Positions 33,898 through 44,240 of a DNA stretch of 64,000 bases are shown piece after piece. Source of the stretch: Nitzschia sp. DOCU1 (lineage: Eukaryota; Bacillariophyta; Bacillariophyceae; Bacillariales; Bacillariaceae); contig OX595994.1 in the NCBI GenBank assembly GCA_951394045.1, positions 2,108,001 to 2,172,000 of the forward strand, in the 5' to 3' direction. A program made the translations under genes and the position numbers. The first letter of the stretch is position 1. Each line of letters begins with the position of its first letter. The notes under the pieces were generated by a model that was not told the origin of the DNA, ran no database searches, and worked only from the letters and a program-made list of their open reading frames with translations.

Positions 33898-34026
33898 ATT
33901 TGTGAGGATGCCTTTTTTCCAGAAATCCGCGAGACGTATGGACAACCTCCTGTTGCGCCGGTTGCTACATATAAAGTGCATATTGATGCGGCTTGGGATG
34001 GGGTCGGTCCATGGAAGGCGGGGTAG
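33898..34026 (+). pseudogene. 5'-truncated MYND-gene copy
   Basis: The frame reads ICEDAFFPEIRETYG, then PVAPVATYKVHIDAAWDG and VGPWKAG with a stop at 34024-34026. This matches the last 40 residues of the intact copies (FPEVRETYG ... WDGVGPW). Everything upstream, including the zinc finger, is missing. The break joins directly to a copy of the 3' flank, so the fragment arose by deletion or unequal exchange inside the tandem array. Confidence 0.8.
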
Positions 34027-34518
34027 TAGCAAATGTTCTTCTTGGTGCAACAACAAAATCATCCTTTTTGTCATATAAATTAGCACTGTCGTCGAACATT
34101 CAGCTTGTACATTGAGGAATGACAATGTAGTGGACCATCGGGCCGGCAGCCAAGTGCTCTCTGGATGGAAGCAACCTCACAAGAACTACTCTATTATTGG
34201 AGCCCTCCCCTCAATGATGGGCGGACGAAATATTTTTGGTCGTCGGAAATGTTTTGAAGCTATTAATAATATCATATGATATCATCCCGTCGTAGGTACG
34301 ATACCCGCCCGCAGCGTATTCATAGACCACCGCGGAAGGCAGACCGGGGACACGAGGTCGGTTTTTATTTTGGAAGAAAAGGGAGGCCACAGACAGAAAG
34401 TACCTGCAATTACGTAGATATTGTTGTTCAACCCTGAAAGAGTTCGGCTCGCCATGTGTGTGGTCACAAATCGACAGTTGCCATTTTTTTGTCGTTGCAA
34501 CTCCATCATCAATGCATC

Positions 34519-35163
34519 ATGGTGACTGAACCGCATTGTGAACACTGCTCTGCAACAAGCGTAGACTTGAAGACTTGTAGTCGATGTAAACGGGCCATGT
34601 ATTGCTCGGAAGCGCACCAGAGAGCCGATTGGCCATGCCATAAACCCCACTGCTTTTCTCCGACAGACGAGGCAGAAATCTCGATTTATGCCTTAAGGTA
34701 CATGGACAAGTATGACAATGCCGATCCAGAGCTGAGCAAACTGTGTGCGCAAGAACGAAAAGGAATTCGCGACTTTCTTTTGTCTCATCCGTTTCCCTCC
34801 AAAGAAAGGATTCTCCGTTACGTTCGAGAGGAAGGGCAGTCTATCCAGTTCATAAGAGGAGGTGAACGCTATCTGAACTATCCGCTCGCCAAGCGCTTGT
34901 GGGAGGCGGGTGCTATCGAATCTCACCTCGAAAAGTTCAAGGAAATCCGGCGCGTTGGGATGTTGATTTCGAAATCGACGGGAGGAAAAGCCAAATCTAT
35001 GGAGCAAATGCGGTTTCATTTTTATTTGATTCAGCAGATCATTTGTGGTCCTGCCATTTTTTCGGACGAGCGCGAAACATATGGACTACCTGTAGCGCCT
35101 GTGTTTTCCTACCATTCGAATATTGAACATATTTGGGATGGGGTCGGTCCATGGCAGAGGTAG
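34519..35163 (+). CDS. MYND-type zinc-finger protein, copy 2
   Basis: 214 residues from the ATG at 34519; the frame opens upstream only from a GTG. It is a clear paralogue of 22628-23251. The MYND finger has the same ligand spacing (CEHCSATS, CSRCKRAMYCSEAH, then H and C). The shared blocks are HPFPSKERILRYV, AKRLWEAGAIES, KEIRRVGMLISKS, MRFHFYLIQQIICG and WDGVGPW. It differs by a five-residue GGKAK insert and a longer loop (EGQSIQFIRGGERYL). No catalytic domain. The intact frame beside decayed copies suggests it is kept under selection or is the youngest copy. Confidence 0.82.
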   Translation: MVTEPHCEHCSATSVDLKTCSRCKRAMYCSEAHQRADWPCHKPHCFSPTDEAEISIYALRYMDKYDNADPELSKLCAQERKGIRDFLLSHPFPSKERILRYVREEGQSIQFIRGGERYLNYPLAKRLWEAGAIESHLEKFKEIRRVGMLISKSTGGKAKSMEQMRFHFYLIQQIICGPAIFSDERETYGLPVAPVFSYHSNIEHIWDGVGPWQR

Positions 35164-36026
35164 TAGATTACAAATAGTACTCGCTTGGATTTTTCTTACT
35201 TCTTCTTGGAGCAACAATAGAATCCCCTTTTTGTCATGTAAATTAGCACCGTCGTCGAACATTCAACTTGTACATTGAGGAATAACAATGTAGTGGTCAT
35301 TCGGATCGGTAGCCCCCTATGGTGTTACTAATCAGACGTCACTTTTTGTTCGTGGAATGGATGGTGGAAGCAACCGCGCAAGAATTTGTACTCCAGCAAC
35401 AAGAACCAGCAGACTCTGATGGTTTTAGAAACTTTGGACATGAAATTTGAACAATCAGAAAGGGCCGGGTTTGAAACTCTTTAGGATGTTAAAGGTGACC
35501 CAGAACTTTCTTGGCAAACAAGAGAAAGTTAAAGGCAGCACGGCTCTTTCGCAGAGAGCGTTTGTCTAGCCGACTACGAGTAGGCGAGTACGATACTTAC
35601 TATGTATCTAACATACGCAGGCTCATGGATTCATGGCTTAGTCTGCGCGCGCCGACGACTGGGGACACGAGGTCGGATTTCGGTTTGGAACCATCCTGGA
35701 AAGGGGAGGCTGTAGTACCTGCAATTACATAGAGATTTACGAACACGTTGGGTTTCCACCCTGAAAGAGCTCGAATTTTCGTGGTTCTGCACGTTGTTTT
35801 GTGGTCGCAACAACACAACTAGGTAGAAAAACCACGCATGGAATGAATCATGATCGCAAAAACACGAAAAGCCTCTCTCGCTTTGTGGGCACCACTACTG
35901 GTGGTAGAGACGCTGTTCTGATCGCACGTTATTAGCACTGTTGGACATTAGAGGTCATCTTTCAAATCAAAACTACCTTTCAGGATTATCTCGCGTCGCC
36001 CCGGTATCGCTTCTCTTGCTATCATA
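35164..36026. other. Intergenic with an orphan copy of the MYND 5' flank
   Basis: Sequence at about 35661-35790 repeats the region upstream of MYND copy 2 (34346-34440). Shared blocks are ggggacacgaggtcgg, gtacctgcaattac and accctgaaagag. No MYND ORF follows it, so this is a decayed unit. Confidence 0.6.
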
Positions 36027-38662
36027 ATGCAAGGCGATGACTCAATGAAAGAATCTCCTACCCCGCAGAGTCGGAAGCAGCAGCAACAACACACGGACCT
36101 TGGCGACGCAACAGCAGCGGCGCCGGACTTGGCGCGAGCACCCTTGGATGCCATCCCCGGGTCGAATACGAATGCCACCGGTAGTCATGGCGATGACAAT
36201 GACAAAATCCCCGTCGACGACGATGTGGTGAATGCCAAGGCTGCAAACCCGTCCGACTCGAGTGAACTAGCGGGGTCAACGTGTGCCGCTACAAACGCCA
36301 ATACTCCGTTACAACCTCCGACAGCGGCGTCTGGGGCTAGGAATGGATCGCCAAGCTCGTCCACTACCTCTGAGAAACCCAATAAGGGTGACGGTGCACT
36401 TTCTCTCTCTGCTGACCCCATTCGCACATCATCATCCATCACTACTGCTGAAAAGGAGGGATCGGCAGCCAAAGAATCAAGGACAAAGTCAGCTTCCAAA
36501 CCAAACACATTAACTTTTCCGGAGAACAAACATGACAGCATCGAACACAGCAAGGGTCAAGATCGGCCTTCGAGCAATGCGTAAGTACAGCTCCTTCTGG
36601 GTCGATTGTGTAGTATATTTCGTCGCTGTTTGCTATTAGCGACTAAACGGCTCAAATTCTGATTTTAATCGCACCCTTCTGCACCCTCAGTTTTATGTTT
36701 GGAGGTACGGACAATTTGGCCGATTCCAGTCTCAAACTACGAATCTTTATTCAACGAAGGCTTCCCGACTTTATGAATGGCACGACAGCCCGCAAGGCCG
36801 AAGTCGTCCATGATATTGCCACGGAAATTCGGGATTCCGGGGAACGCGTTTGGATCCGTACTGGTACCACCGAATATCGCGCAGCTACGGCCACGGAACT
36901 CCATGGCTCCTTGTTTCAAGCCATGCTAGCCGAAGCGGAACGAAACAAACCCCCACCAGCACCAGCTGGGTCTACTACTACGGCAGGCGCCAATGAGGAT
37001 ACAGCACTTATGATGCAGCAGCAGCTGGAGGTAGTGGGGAACGCGTCCAACGACGTAGCAGCAGGACCAGCAATACAATCAGGGGAACATTCGTCTTCGG
37101 TCATTTCTCCCTACACCATCCCTTCCAAGAATCTTTTTATACCCAGAGATGTTGAGTAAGTTACTGTCTTCTCGATTTCGGGGGTCTCGTTCCGGCGGCA
37201 CTACCACACAAATTGCTTTTCTTGCTCACTAACGATTGATTGAATGCTATTGTTGTTATGGCGCCTGTACAGTGTGATTTTTGGCCGCGGGGAGCCCACT
37301 CGTATACACCCTGGTAACGTCAGATTGCGACACTTTGTCGCTAAATGGCTCGAAGATTACGTTACAGGGCACAAAAATGAAAAGTCGGTGATTATCAAAC
37401 GGGTCATGGACGCATTGGATGCAACTGGTGCCCGCTACTTGGTTCCATTGGATCAAAGTTGCAGGGTTGCCATTTTCAATAATGGATGTCGAGAGGCGAC
37501 AAAGGCAGAAGTTCGCAGCAAAGTATCTCACGCATTTCGTGATGGGGAAAGGAGACTACTCTTTTTACAAAAGAAGCAAAAGGAAGAAGAAGAATTGTCC
37601 AAGGGGAACACCGTCCTTAAGAAAGAAGAGGAAGAATCGCCAAAGGGAAAAGTTGTAAAGCCAAAGGAAGAGGAAGAACCAAAGGGGATAGATGTGGACA
37701 CTGTGATGCGAGCGGACGATGACAGGACAGCAGAGCAGAATGCACTGGCGAAGGGGCTTCTTTCTTTGAAACCAGCTGTCGAGAAAACTAAGGAAGCTAC
37801 CAGAAATAGCTTTGTGACAGTAACCTTCATCCCCGCCCCGCGAAAGAAAGGTGATGATCCGGCGCATGGCTCAGCACCAAAGCCTGCGCCGCCGACCCAA
37901 GCGGAAAGGCCCGGAATCGTTGTGAACGTTGAGCCCCAACATGCTAATCCAGCAGTCTCGGTCGTTGAGCCTCCTCCTCCCTTTAGAGTTGGACCTCCCA
38001 CTACGTCCAATAAAGTTTCAAATGTTGTCTCGGACCATAGTTACGACGACGCGAGTCTTTTGATGATGTTCAAGACTCAGAGTACAAAAGCTGCTCCTCT
38101 ACCTCCTCCCGCTGCCAAACCCAAACGTGGCAGAAAACCCAAAAAGAGCGAGGAACCCAAACCTATCAGTGCGGTTGTTCGAAACTTGGAAAAACTTTGC
38201 CGCCCCGTCGACGTGGTCTTTGGTCGTGGCGCACCCTTGCGGCAACATCCCGGCAATATCAAATTTCGTAGCACCGTGGGCAAATACAACGAGCGCTACG
38301 GTGCAGCCTCCAAGCACGAAAAGACGGAAATCATTTCCAACGTCATCAAGGAGTTGCAGATTTATGGTGCCAAGTTTCTCATCATGGAAGAAGATGGATC
38401 CAAGGTTACCGAAGCTGAGATTGATGACATTCGCATGAAAGTTTCCCATCGATTTCGAGATTTCACCAGGGGGAAAAGCCCAAGCAGTAAGAAGCGAGAC
38501 ATGTCCGACGACGAGGACGCAAATAGCGAAACGAGCAAGAAAAAGGCAAAGACGTCTGACCCGTCTCCAACAACCGACAATCATGCTGCACCATTACCAG
38601 AGAACGCTACGGAAAGTGTTGTTTTACCAGGGGTGAATAATGCTGATTTCGTTGAGGTATAA
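36027..38662 (+). CDS. Protein with three DUF6824-type (FGRG...HPGN) modules
   Basis: Exons 36027-36580, 36691-37155 and 37273-38662 give 802 residues; both introns (110 and 117 bp) have GTAAGT donors, and all junctions keep frame. Exon 1 is disordered, Ser/Thr/Ala rich. Exon 2 holds a degenerate module: FMFGGTDNLADSSLKLRIF, where the glycine loop and HPGN are lost, then TARKAEVVHDIATEI. Exon 3 has two intact modules, VIFGRGEPTRIHPGN and VVFGRGAPLRQHPGN. Each is followed by an EK helix and a closing KVSHxFRD, and a Lys/Glu/Pro-rich linker separates them. An AT-hook-like KPKRGRKPKK precedes module 3 and a KKKAK patch follows it, so nuclear, perhaps DNA-associated, location is likely. The domain's function is unknown. 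Confidence 0.88.
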
Positions 38663-38990
38663 ACACCATGTCTTTGGTAATCGTTGTGATCTGTTGCGTA
38701 ACGGGTCCATGAAACATTCAAATGTCGACGTTCAGCCGGACCCGTGTCGACTTTGGACGTGGGACAACGATCGTCAAAAACTCCTAGAGACGCATACTCG
38801 TATCCTTGCACTCCCGGCTACATTCACACCCACATACATTTTGCAATGGCACCGCGGTTCGCAAAAGTGTAGCTCTCCTATTATACGCCACATTTATGGG
38901 CTCGCATCTGGGGTGAAAGGCCGTCTCGGCGACCGAAGAATCAGGCAATGATCGATCCCTTTGACATGATGCTAGCCTTTAAAAACTATG
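38663..38990. other. Convergent 3' ends
   Basis: 328 bases between the 3' ends of the DUF6824 gene and the minus-strand membrane gene. Nothing else seen. Confidence 0.4.
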
Positions 38991-39749
38991 TTAAGACAAC
39001 GCTTCTACCACCACTTCTATCGTCAACACCATGGCAAAGATAGTCACAACCGCATACAAGGGCACATTGCGATCCAACCATTCAATCAGGGGCTTGCACG
39101 GTGCCAAACATAGCGTCACAATCCCCAACATGACAAGGCCAGCTAGCAAGGTTCCCAAACAAAGTTCCAGTGCCGAAAAGATTCCACCCAAAATCAAAGA
39201 AGGAAAATAGGCTAGTTCATCCAAAAATCCCATCAAGGTCAAGGACATGACCAGGAGCGGTTTGGCGCGAGAAAGTGATGCCGATGAGTCATCCGCATCA
39301 TTTGTGCTAGGTGGTGGTGTAACCAGCGGGGTGGTTTCCGTGCCCAGTGTTGCTTCTTCTTGTTGCTGCTCTTGTTGTCGCAGCCGCTTACGTCGACGTT
39401 TTTGCCATTTCTTGTAAATAAGATACAAAGCCAATAACCAGCAAAGAACCGCCGCGGCGAGTTGTAGATAAAACTCGGATTCTTCTTCTTCCTCTTTTTG
39501 CTCTTGCAGATTTTTGTTTCTCACGGTCGTCTTGACACCTACATATGTTACCACACTCAGCAAAGTGGCCAGGCCGACCAGCGTACCCAAAAAGCACAAG
39601 GCATGAAGAACGGCGACGTTCTGTGTTCTGGCGCTCACCACAAAGGGAACGAGCCACACGCAATCATCCAAGGTTGTCACCAAGACAAGACTAGCAGCTC
39701 CAAACACGCCCTTCCAAGAGCAAGATACAAACAATGAAGAAGATGCCAT
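38991..39749 (-). CDS. Small multi-pass membrane protein, possibly transporter-like
   Basis: 252 residues, ATG at 39749. Two halves, each with about three hydrophobic segments, are joined by a charged linker (KEEEEESEF, KKWQKRRRKRLRQQEQQQ). Acidic motifs inside or beside membrane segments stand out: VTTLDDCVWLVPFV in the first half and GFLDELAYFPSLILGG in the second. This looks like an internal duplication of a DD/DE motif. The layout recalls small cation-resistance or LysE/CadD-like exporters with an inverted repeat, but the resemblance is weak and I do not assign a family. No signal peptide other than the first segment. Confidence 0.65.
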   Translation of the reverse strand: MASSSLFVSCSWKGVFGAASLVLVTTLDDCVWLVPFVVSARTQNVAVLHALCFLGTLVGLATLLSVVTYVGVKTTVRNKNLQEQKEEEEESEFYLQLAAAVLCWLLALYLIYKKWQKRRRKRLRQQEQQQEEATLGTETTPLVTPPPSTNDADDSSASLSRAKPLLVMSLTLMGFLDELAYFPSLILGGIFSALELCLGTLLAGLVMLGIVTLCLAPCKPLIEWLDRNVPLYAVVTIFAMVLTIEVVVEALS

Positions 39750-40210
39750 GACGGATGACTATGCTAGAGTGAAAGCATAGAGTTTCACATGCCGCATCGG
39801 CAAATACTATTATCAGGTACGACACGCTATCGGACGATAGGCCGCTGATGGATTGATGGATGGACCACGATCCTTTTTGGCGCGAGCCGACGGATGGCGG
39901 TGATTTTTGGCGATGGCGAATCCTCCGACTCCAATATGATAGCTATGGGTACTAATAGTATGTATTAACACACCGAACACTCCTTTTGTCGCACACGCGA
40001 TCATCCGCTCGGGTGAGTCGATCGCGCACACGCACATACGTCATCGTCGACGCGGCACAAAAATGCCAAAAATGATCCTTGCGGCGAAAAGGACGAAAAC
40101 AGCACCATCTTCCCTGAGATGATCCCACACACTTGCTATTTACTAACTTGCGCCACTTTGTGTAGCATGTGTGGGGGTAGTGGCTGTGACAAACGAGACT
40201 GAGTTGTGCC
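39750..40210. other. Divergent promoter region
   Basis: 461 bases between divergent starts at 39749 (minus) and 40211 (plus). No further feature seen. Confidence 0.4.
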
Positions 40211-42374
40211 ATGACGATGTTTTCAATTCAAGAGTATTGTGCCAAAAATGCCGTCCAAGCGGCGGCTGCAAATGCCATGGAATTTCCAGAAACGACCCGT
40301 CACTTTTTAGAACGCTTGGATTTGCCGACCCGCCATCCCTTTTGCGAGCATAAAAACGTGGAAGATTTCTTTGCTGTGGAAGGTATTCCACCCATGGGAA
40401 GTATGTCCTATCAAGATGAGTCTTTGTGGGAACGTTTGGTGACGTTTTGGTTCATGGTATTTCCACCTCTGCTGGCCATGGCCGAATTGTGGTTACGACT
40501 CTTTGCGGGGGCTTTAGCACCCATGGGATGTCTGTATTTGTTGTTTCGATTACTGCCGAAACCAAAGCAAACAACGAAGAAATTATGCAATGATGACTCT
40601 AGTGGCACCTGGCAAGAACGACGGAACATGAGCCTGGTGTGTCTCTTGACGGTGGCATCGGCGCTTGTGCTCATGACTGACACGTATTACGTGTTGAACT
40701 ATGGTCCTATACGAGGAGCGGTCATATTCGTTGTGGCTGCCTTCTTGGCAATGGCCACTTGTTTGCGATTTTCACTCTCTAGTGCTACTGCAGTGGGGCT
40801 TTGGCTTGTGGTTTTGCTGGCGATTCATTTGGTGTGGGATCGTTCCTCGGGCAGCCTCGTCTTTGGAGATTTCGACCAACAAGTGAACATCTCCGAAGGA
40901 CTTTATTACGACCACTCGAATGCCTTTATTCAGTCGTTGGTGGATAACTGGCCCAAAGAGCTTCGAACGTATTCTTGGGCCACAAGCGGTGCCACACCTT
41001 GGATGCCATCGGGCGATTCCCGAACAGGGTTACCCTTTTTGATTCATCATTGGCCGTCCCCCCAGTGGTATCGCGTCTTTTTGGGTGCGGAAGAAGAATA
41101 TATAGCCTTGGATATTGCCTTTCCACCGGGTGGCGTCCAGCCGCTACAGCCTACCTATCTGATTTTGCATGGTCTCAACGGGGGAAGTTCCGAAGAGTAT
41201 ATTCGAGACTTTACGCATCGAAGCATCAACCAAGGGAGTACAGTAGTAGTTATGATTGCCCGGGGCCTCATGGATCTACCAGTACGAGGGTAAGTGCCTT
41301 CGGCCGACCAGCCATTAGTCATTTGGGTCGTAGGATCAATCTCATGTTTCGGCGTTTTTTCCCGTCAAGTTGGGATATATTTCATGGAGCCAGAACTTCG
41401 GATGCTCATGAGGCCGCCAGGGTATTACGGAAAACGTTGATTCGAGATCAAGTTTTGATAGGCGTCGGGTACAGTATGGGGGCGATTGTGCTCAACAATT
41501 ATGTAGCGTCCTATGGGGCGGAATGCGCATTGGACGGGGCCATTGGGATTTCTGGCGGCCTCGACATGCGATTTCAAGAGAATTTCACACGAGCTCAACG
41601 ACTGTGGCAACCCATGCTAGCAGAAACGCTACGGAGTGACTTTTTGTTGGGGAAGTGGGGAATGAGAGTTCACGAACGACTATCCAAAGATGACCTATTA
41701 CGAATGATGCGAGCAACCCATGTTACTGTAAGTGGAGAAGGAAGACTTGATGCCTGTTGTTGCATTTGTATGTCAGCGGCGGTACAACTACTTGCTAATG
41801 CAGCCATACATTTTGCTTCCCACCAAAGGAAATAGATAAATATGCTGTCGTTCCATACAATGGGTTTCGGGACCTTGACGACTACTATACATCCATGAGT
41901 GCGCTTGGCGATATTCCATTGAGCACGAAAACACATGATGGCAGCGGCCTTGTCGTCGATGAGCACGAGGGGAACAATAACCTGGATGGCAAGATCCACT
42001 CTGTTGCGATTCCTTTTTGTGTCCTTCATGCACTAGATGATCCTCTTGTGACCTGGAAAGCTACCGCCGATAATGAAGGATTCATGCATCCAAACAATCT
42101 CGTTAGGACAGGCTCCGGCTACCTCATGATACTTTTTACAAAGGCGGGGGGTCATGTGGGTTGGCCACTAGGAGTTTTCCCCTTTCGACGAAAATGGAAG
42201 TGGATGAGCAATGTTGCCACATCATTTGGTCAGGCTGTTGCCGCTACTATTAGTACCAGTCGCCACAATAACGAAGAACAAGGAGAAGGATTGTGTACGA
42301 ATCATGATGATGAACGACGTTGCCCCCACGCCCCAGCAGTAGCTGGTGCTGCTTCGGAGAACAAGGACGACTAG
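40211..42374 (+). CDS. Membrane-anchored alpha/beta hydrolase (ABHD1/3/15-like)
   Basis: Exons 40211-41289, 41370-41727 and 41829-42374 give 660 residues, with GTAAGT donors and AAG acceptors. The N-terminal 230 residues have about five membrane segments, beginning at FWFMVFPPLLAMAELWL. The hydrolase core follows: oxyanion motif LILHGLNGGSSEEYIRDF; RGWDIFHGARTSDAHEAARV, restored by splicing; nucleophile elbow GVGYSMGAIVLNNYV; YNGFRDLDDYY; acid HALDDPLV; and histidine KAGGHVGWPLG. Serine, aspartate and histidine are all present, so the enzyme should be active. Relatives are lipid esterases, acyltransferases or lipases. The extra membrane domain is longer than the single N-terminal anchor usual in animals. 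Substrate unknown. Confidence 0.9.
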
Positions 42375-42769
42375 CACCTTTGCTATGACATAGTAGTACT
42401 AGCTAGCTGTGTCGGTCTGGAGATTTTGTTATAGAAGAAGAACTATGCAAGAGTTCTTGACTTGCTTGGTTTGGCTTCATGAGTTCTTTCGCAATCGTTG
42501 TTGATGGTAATGCGACTGTTATGGTCGTGAACTGAAGGCGGCATAGTAGGAGAGCAGACGCTTTGTTCTTGTTCGTCACGTAGGAGTTCATTTTGATTGA
42601 CAAGTGAGTTGTTGTTGTTTTCTGCCTCGGGCTCTGGCAGCTTGTACATCAATGTCAGCCCCAAGAACAAGGGTTCGCTGCTGCTCCACTTGACAGCAGG
42701 ACGTTTCAAGGAGGGCAACAACAAGAGGACAGACGGCCTGCGACGGCCGGTAATTGCGGACCTGTCAGA
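42375..42769. other. Intergenic
   Basis: 395 bases; nothing beyond UTR-like sequence seen. Confidence 0.3.
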
Positions 42770-42988
42770 ATGACATGGACGGAGGAACTGCTGGACAGAA
42801 ATATAGGTATATATATTGCGATGTCTGTTGTGGCTGCTTATGGTGCCACTGGGATCATTCTGTGTCGCTGGGGTTCCAGAGTCGACCGACGACGGAAAAA
42901 AATCTTCGGGGTCAAAGAACGCTTAACACGCACCAGTATCGAGATAGAGGGCACGAAATTTTGCGGCGCAAGTTCCCACAAAATATAG
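42770..42988 (+). CDS. Possible small single-pass membrane protein
   Basis: 72 residues from an ATG at 42770. A membrane-like helix (IGIYIAMSVVAAYGATGIIL) is followed by a very basic stretch (RWGSRVDRRRKKIFGVKER) and a polar tail. No family recognised. Parts of it recur in decayed form about 0.9 kb downstream, which suggests a duplicated small gene. Could be spurious. Confidence 0.35.
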   Translation: MTWTEELLDRNIGIYIAMSVVAAYGATGIILCRWGSRVDRRRKKIFGVKERLTRTSIEIEGTKFCGASSHKI

Positions 42989-44240
42989 GATTTTCCTTGT
43001 CGTTCTAGGAGAAGACGGTTGTTCTTGGTGGCAGTAAGTTCCATCTTCCTCTTCTTTGTACCAACGGCAAGAACTACCACGGGTTTTTCTTGAGAAACAA
43101 TTGCTGCTCATTGTTCTTTTGTCTCTATTGATCCTCTACATGCCACAGGACAATCCGGAGGCTCTCAAATGCAGAACACAAGCGGCGGGAAGCGTCTTGA
43201 TGAGGCAAGAAGGATCCCGACGACAAAAATTAGATTCCAGCAGACATCGTGTGGCTGTAGTACTACATGTACTAGAGTAGTACTAGTAGGTCCTCTACTA
43301 TGATGCCGTCCAGCAGGAGGGGTAGAGACATGTATCCCTCATTATGCTTCCCTCGTCCTATTTCTTGGATATGTGGTCGTTTGCGTGTTCGTCAAACTGG
43401 ATGGGCACGCATGATTAATAGAAGAAAGAGAGGAAATAAAACACATGGGCAACGACAGTTCCTCGCCCGAGATACCGGAAAGTGCTGTGCAGGAAACCGA
43501 CGGGGACCTTCAAAGCTGTATTAGGGCTATTACGATGTCTGCTTTCGCTGCTTATGCTGGAGTTGGAACATTTGTCGCCTCGATAATTGCCGCAAATGGT
43601 AAAGATCGATTCTGTTAAGTGGAAGTGAGATGCTGGGTGGTCGCATTTTCACAAGATCATCCTCGATGCTGCATGCGATAGCTAGAACAAGGTCGGCAGC
43701 AGGCACTGGGCGACGAACGTGAAATCCAAAGCTTCTTGTGACCTTTTGATGTTGTACGGTACTTTCGGCGTGTGCTTTTCTACGGGGGGGGGGGGGGATC
43801 CAGAGAATGAATAATCGACCGACGAAAGATCTTTGGTGTCAAGCGATAACGCGCTAGCCAGCAGATATGCAGGAAGAACGTGAAATCCAAAAAAGAACAC
43901 CACTGCTCTGCTATCGCCGGCGTTAGTGATATGCTTTTGTACGGGGGCGGCGGGGTTGACTCCAGCATGGAGGGGACACGAAATTTTGCAGAGGTTCCCA
44001 CAAAAGCTTCTTCGTCAATTAGATTTGTACTTGTTGTTCTAGGAGGAGACGGTTGTAGTAGTAGTAGTTCTCGTTGTTGAGAGTAGGTTGCATGTTGTTG
44101 TTCCTGGTTCTTCTTCCTCGTGTCGGCCGCATGGCGGCTAAAGGTTGTTCTTCAGAAATCACTCATTGTTCTTTATTTCGATCGTTCTTTTTGAAACAAA
44201 AAAGCACAGGTGCCTAGTAGATTATAGTAAAACGAAGAAA
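42989..44240. other. Duplicated, decayed sequence upstream of the cysteine-rich gene
   Basis: Blocks of 42870-43130 recur in 43785-44180: a cgaccgacga...atctt..gg.gtcaa block, cacgaaattttgc, gttcccacaaaa, gttctagga.gagacggttgt and cattgttctt. A smaller internal duplication (gaacgtgaaatccaaa) links about 43717 and 43877. A run of 14 G lies at 43784-43797. Confidence 0.55.
43445..43618 (+). pseudogene. Possible decayed copy of the small membrane ORF
   Basis: 57 residues from an ATG at 43445, with a membrane-like stretch (ITMSAFAAYAGVGTFVASII) resembling the one at 42770. A basic tail equivalent appears only further on, near 43800, in broken frame. Either an intron (ATG|GTAAAG is possible at the end of the ORF) or decay explains this. 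Confidence 0.3.

Larger units (their letters stand above)
33741..35339 (+). repeat. Tandem duplicated flank units of the MYND gene
   Basis: The same 3' flank recurs at about 33741-33897, 34034-34155 and 35193-35339. Shared blocks include cttcttcttggagca, ttttgtcat, cgaacattc, acttgtaca and tagtgg. Copies one and three also share ctaatcagacgt. Each looks like the tail of one MYND-gene unit; only one unit in this stretch keeps a full ORF. Confidence 0.7.
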
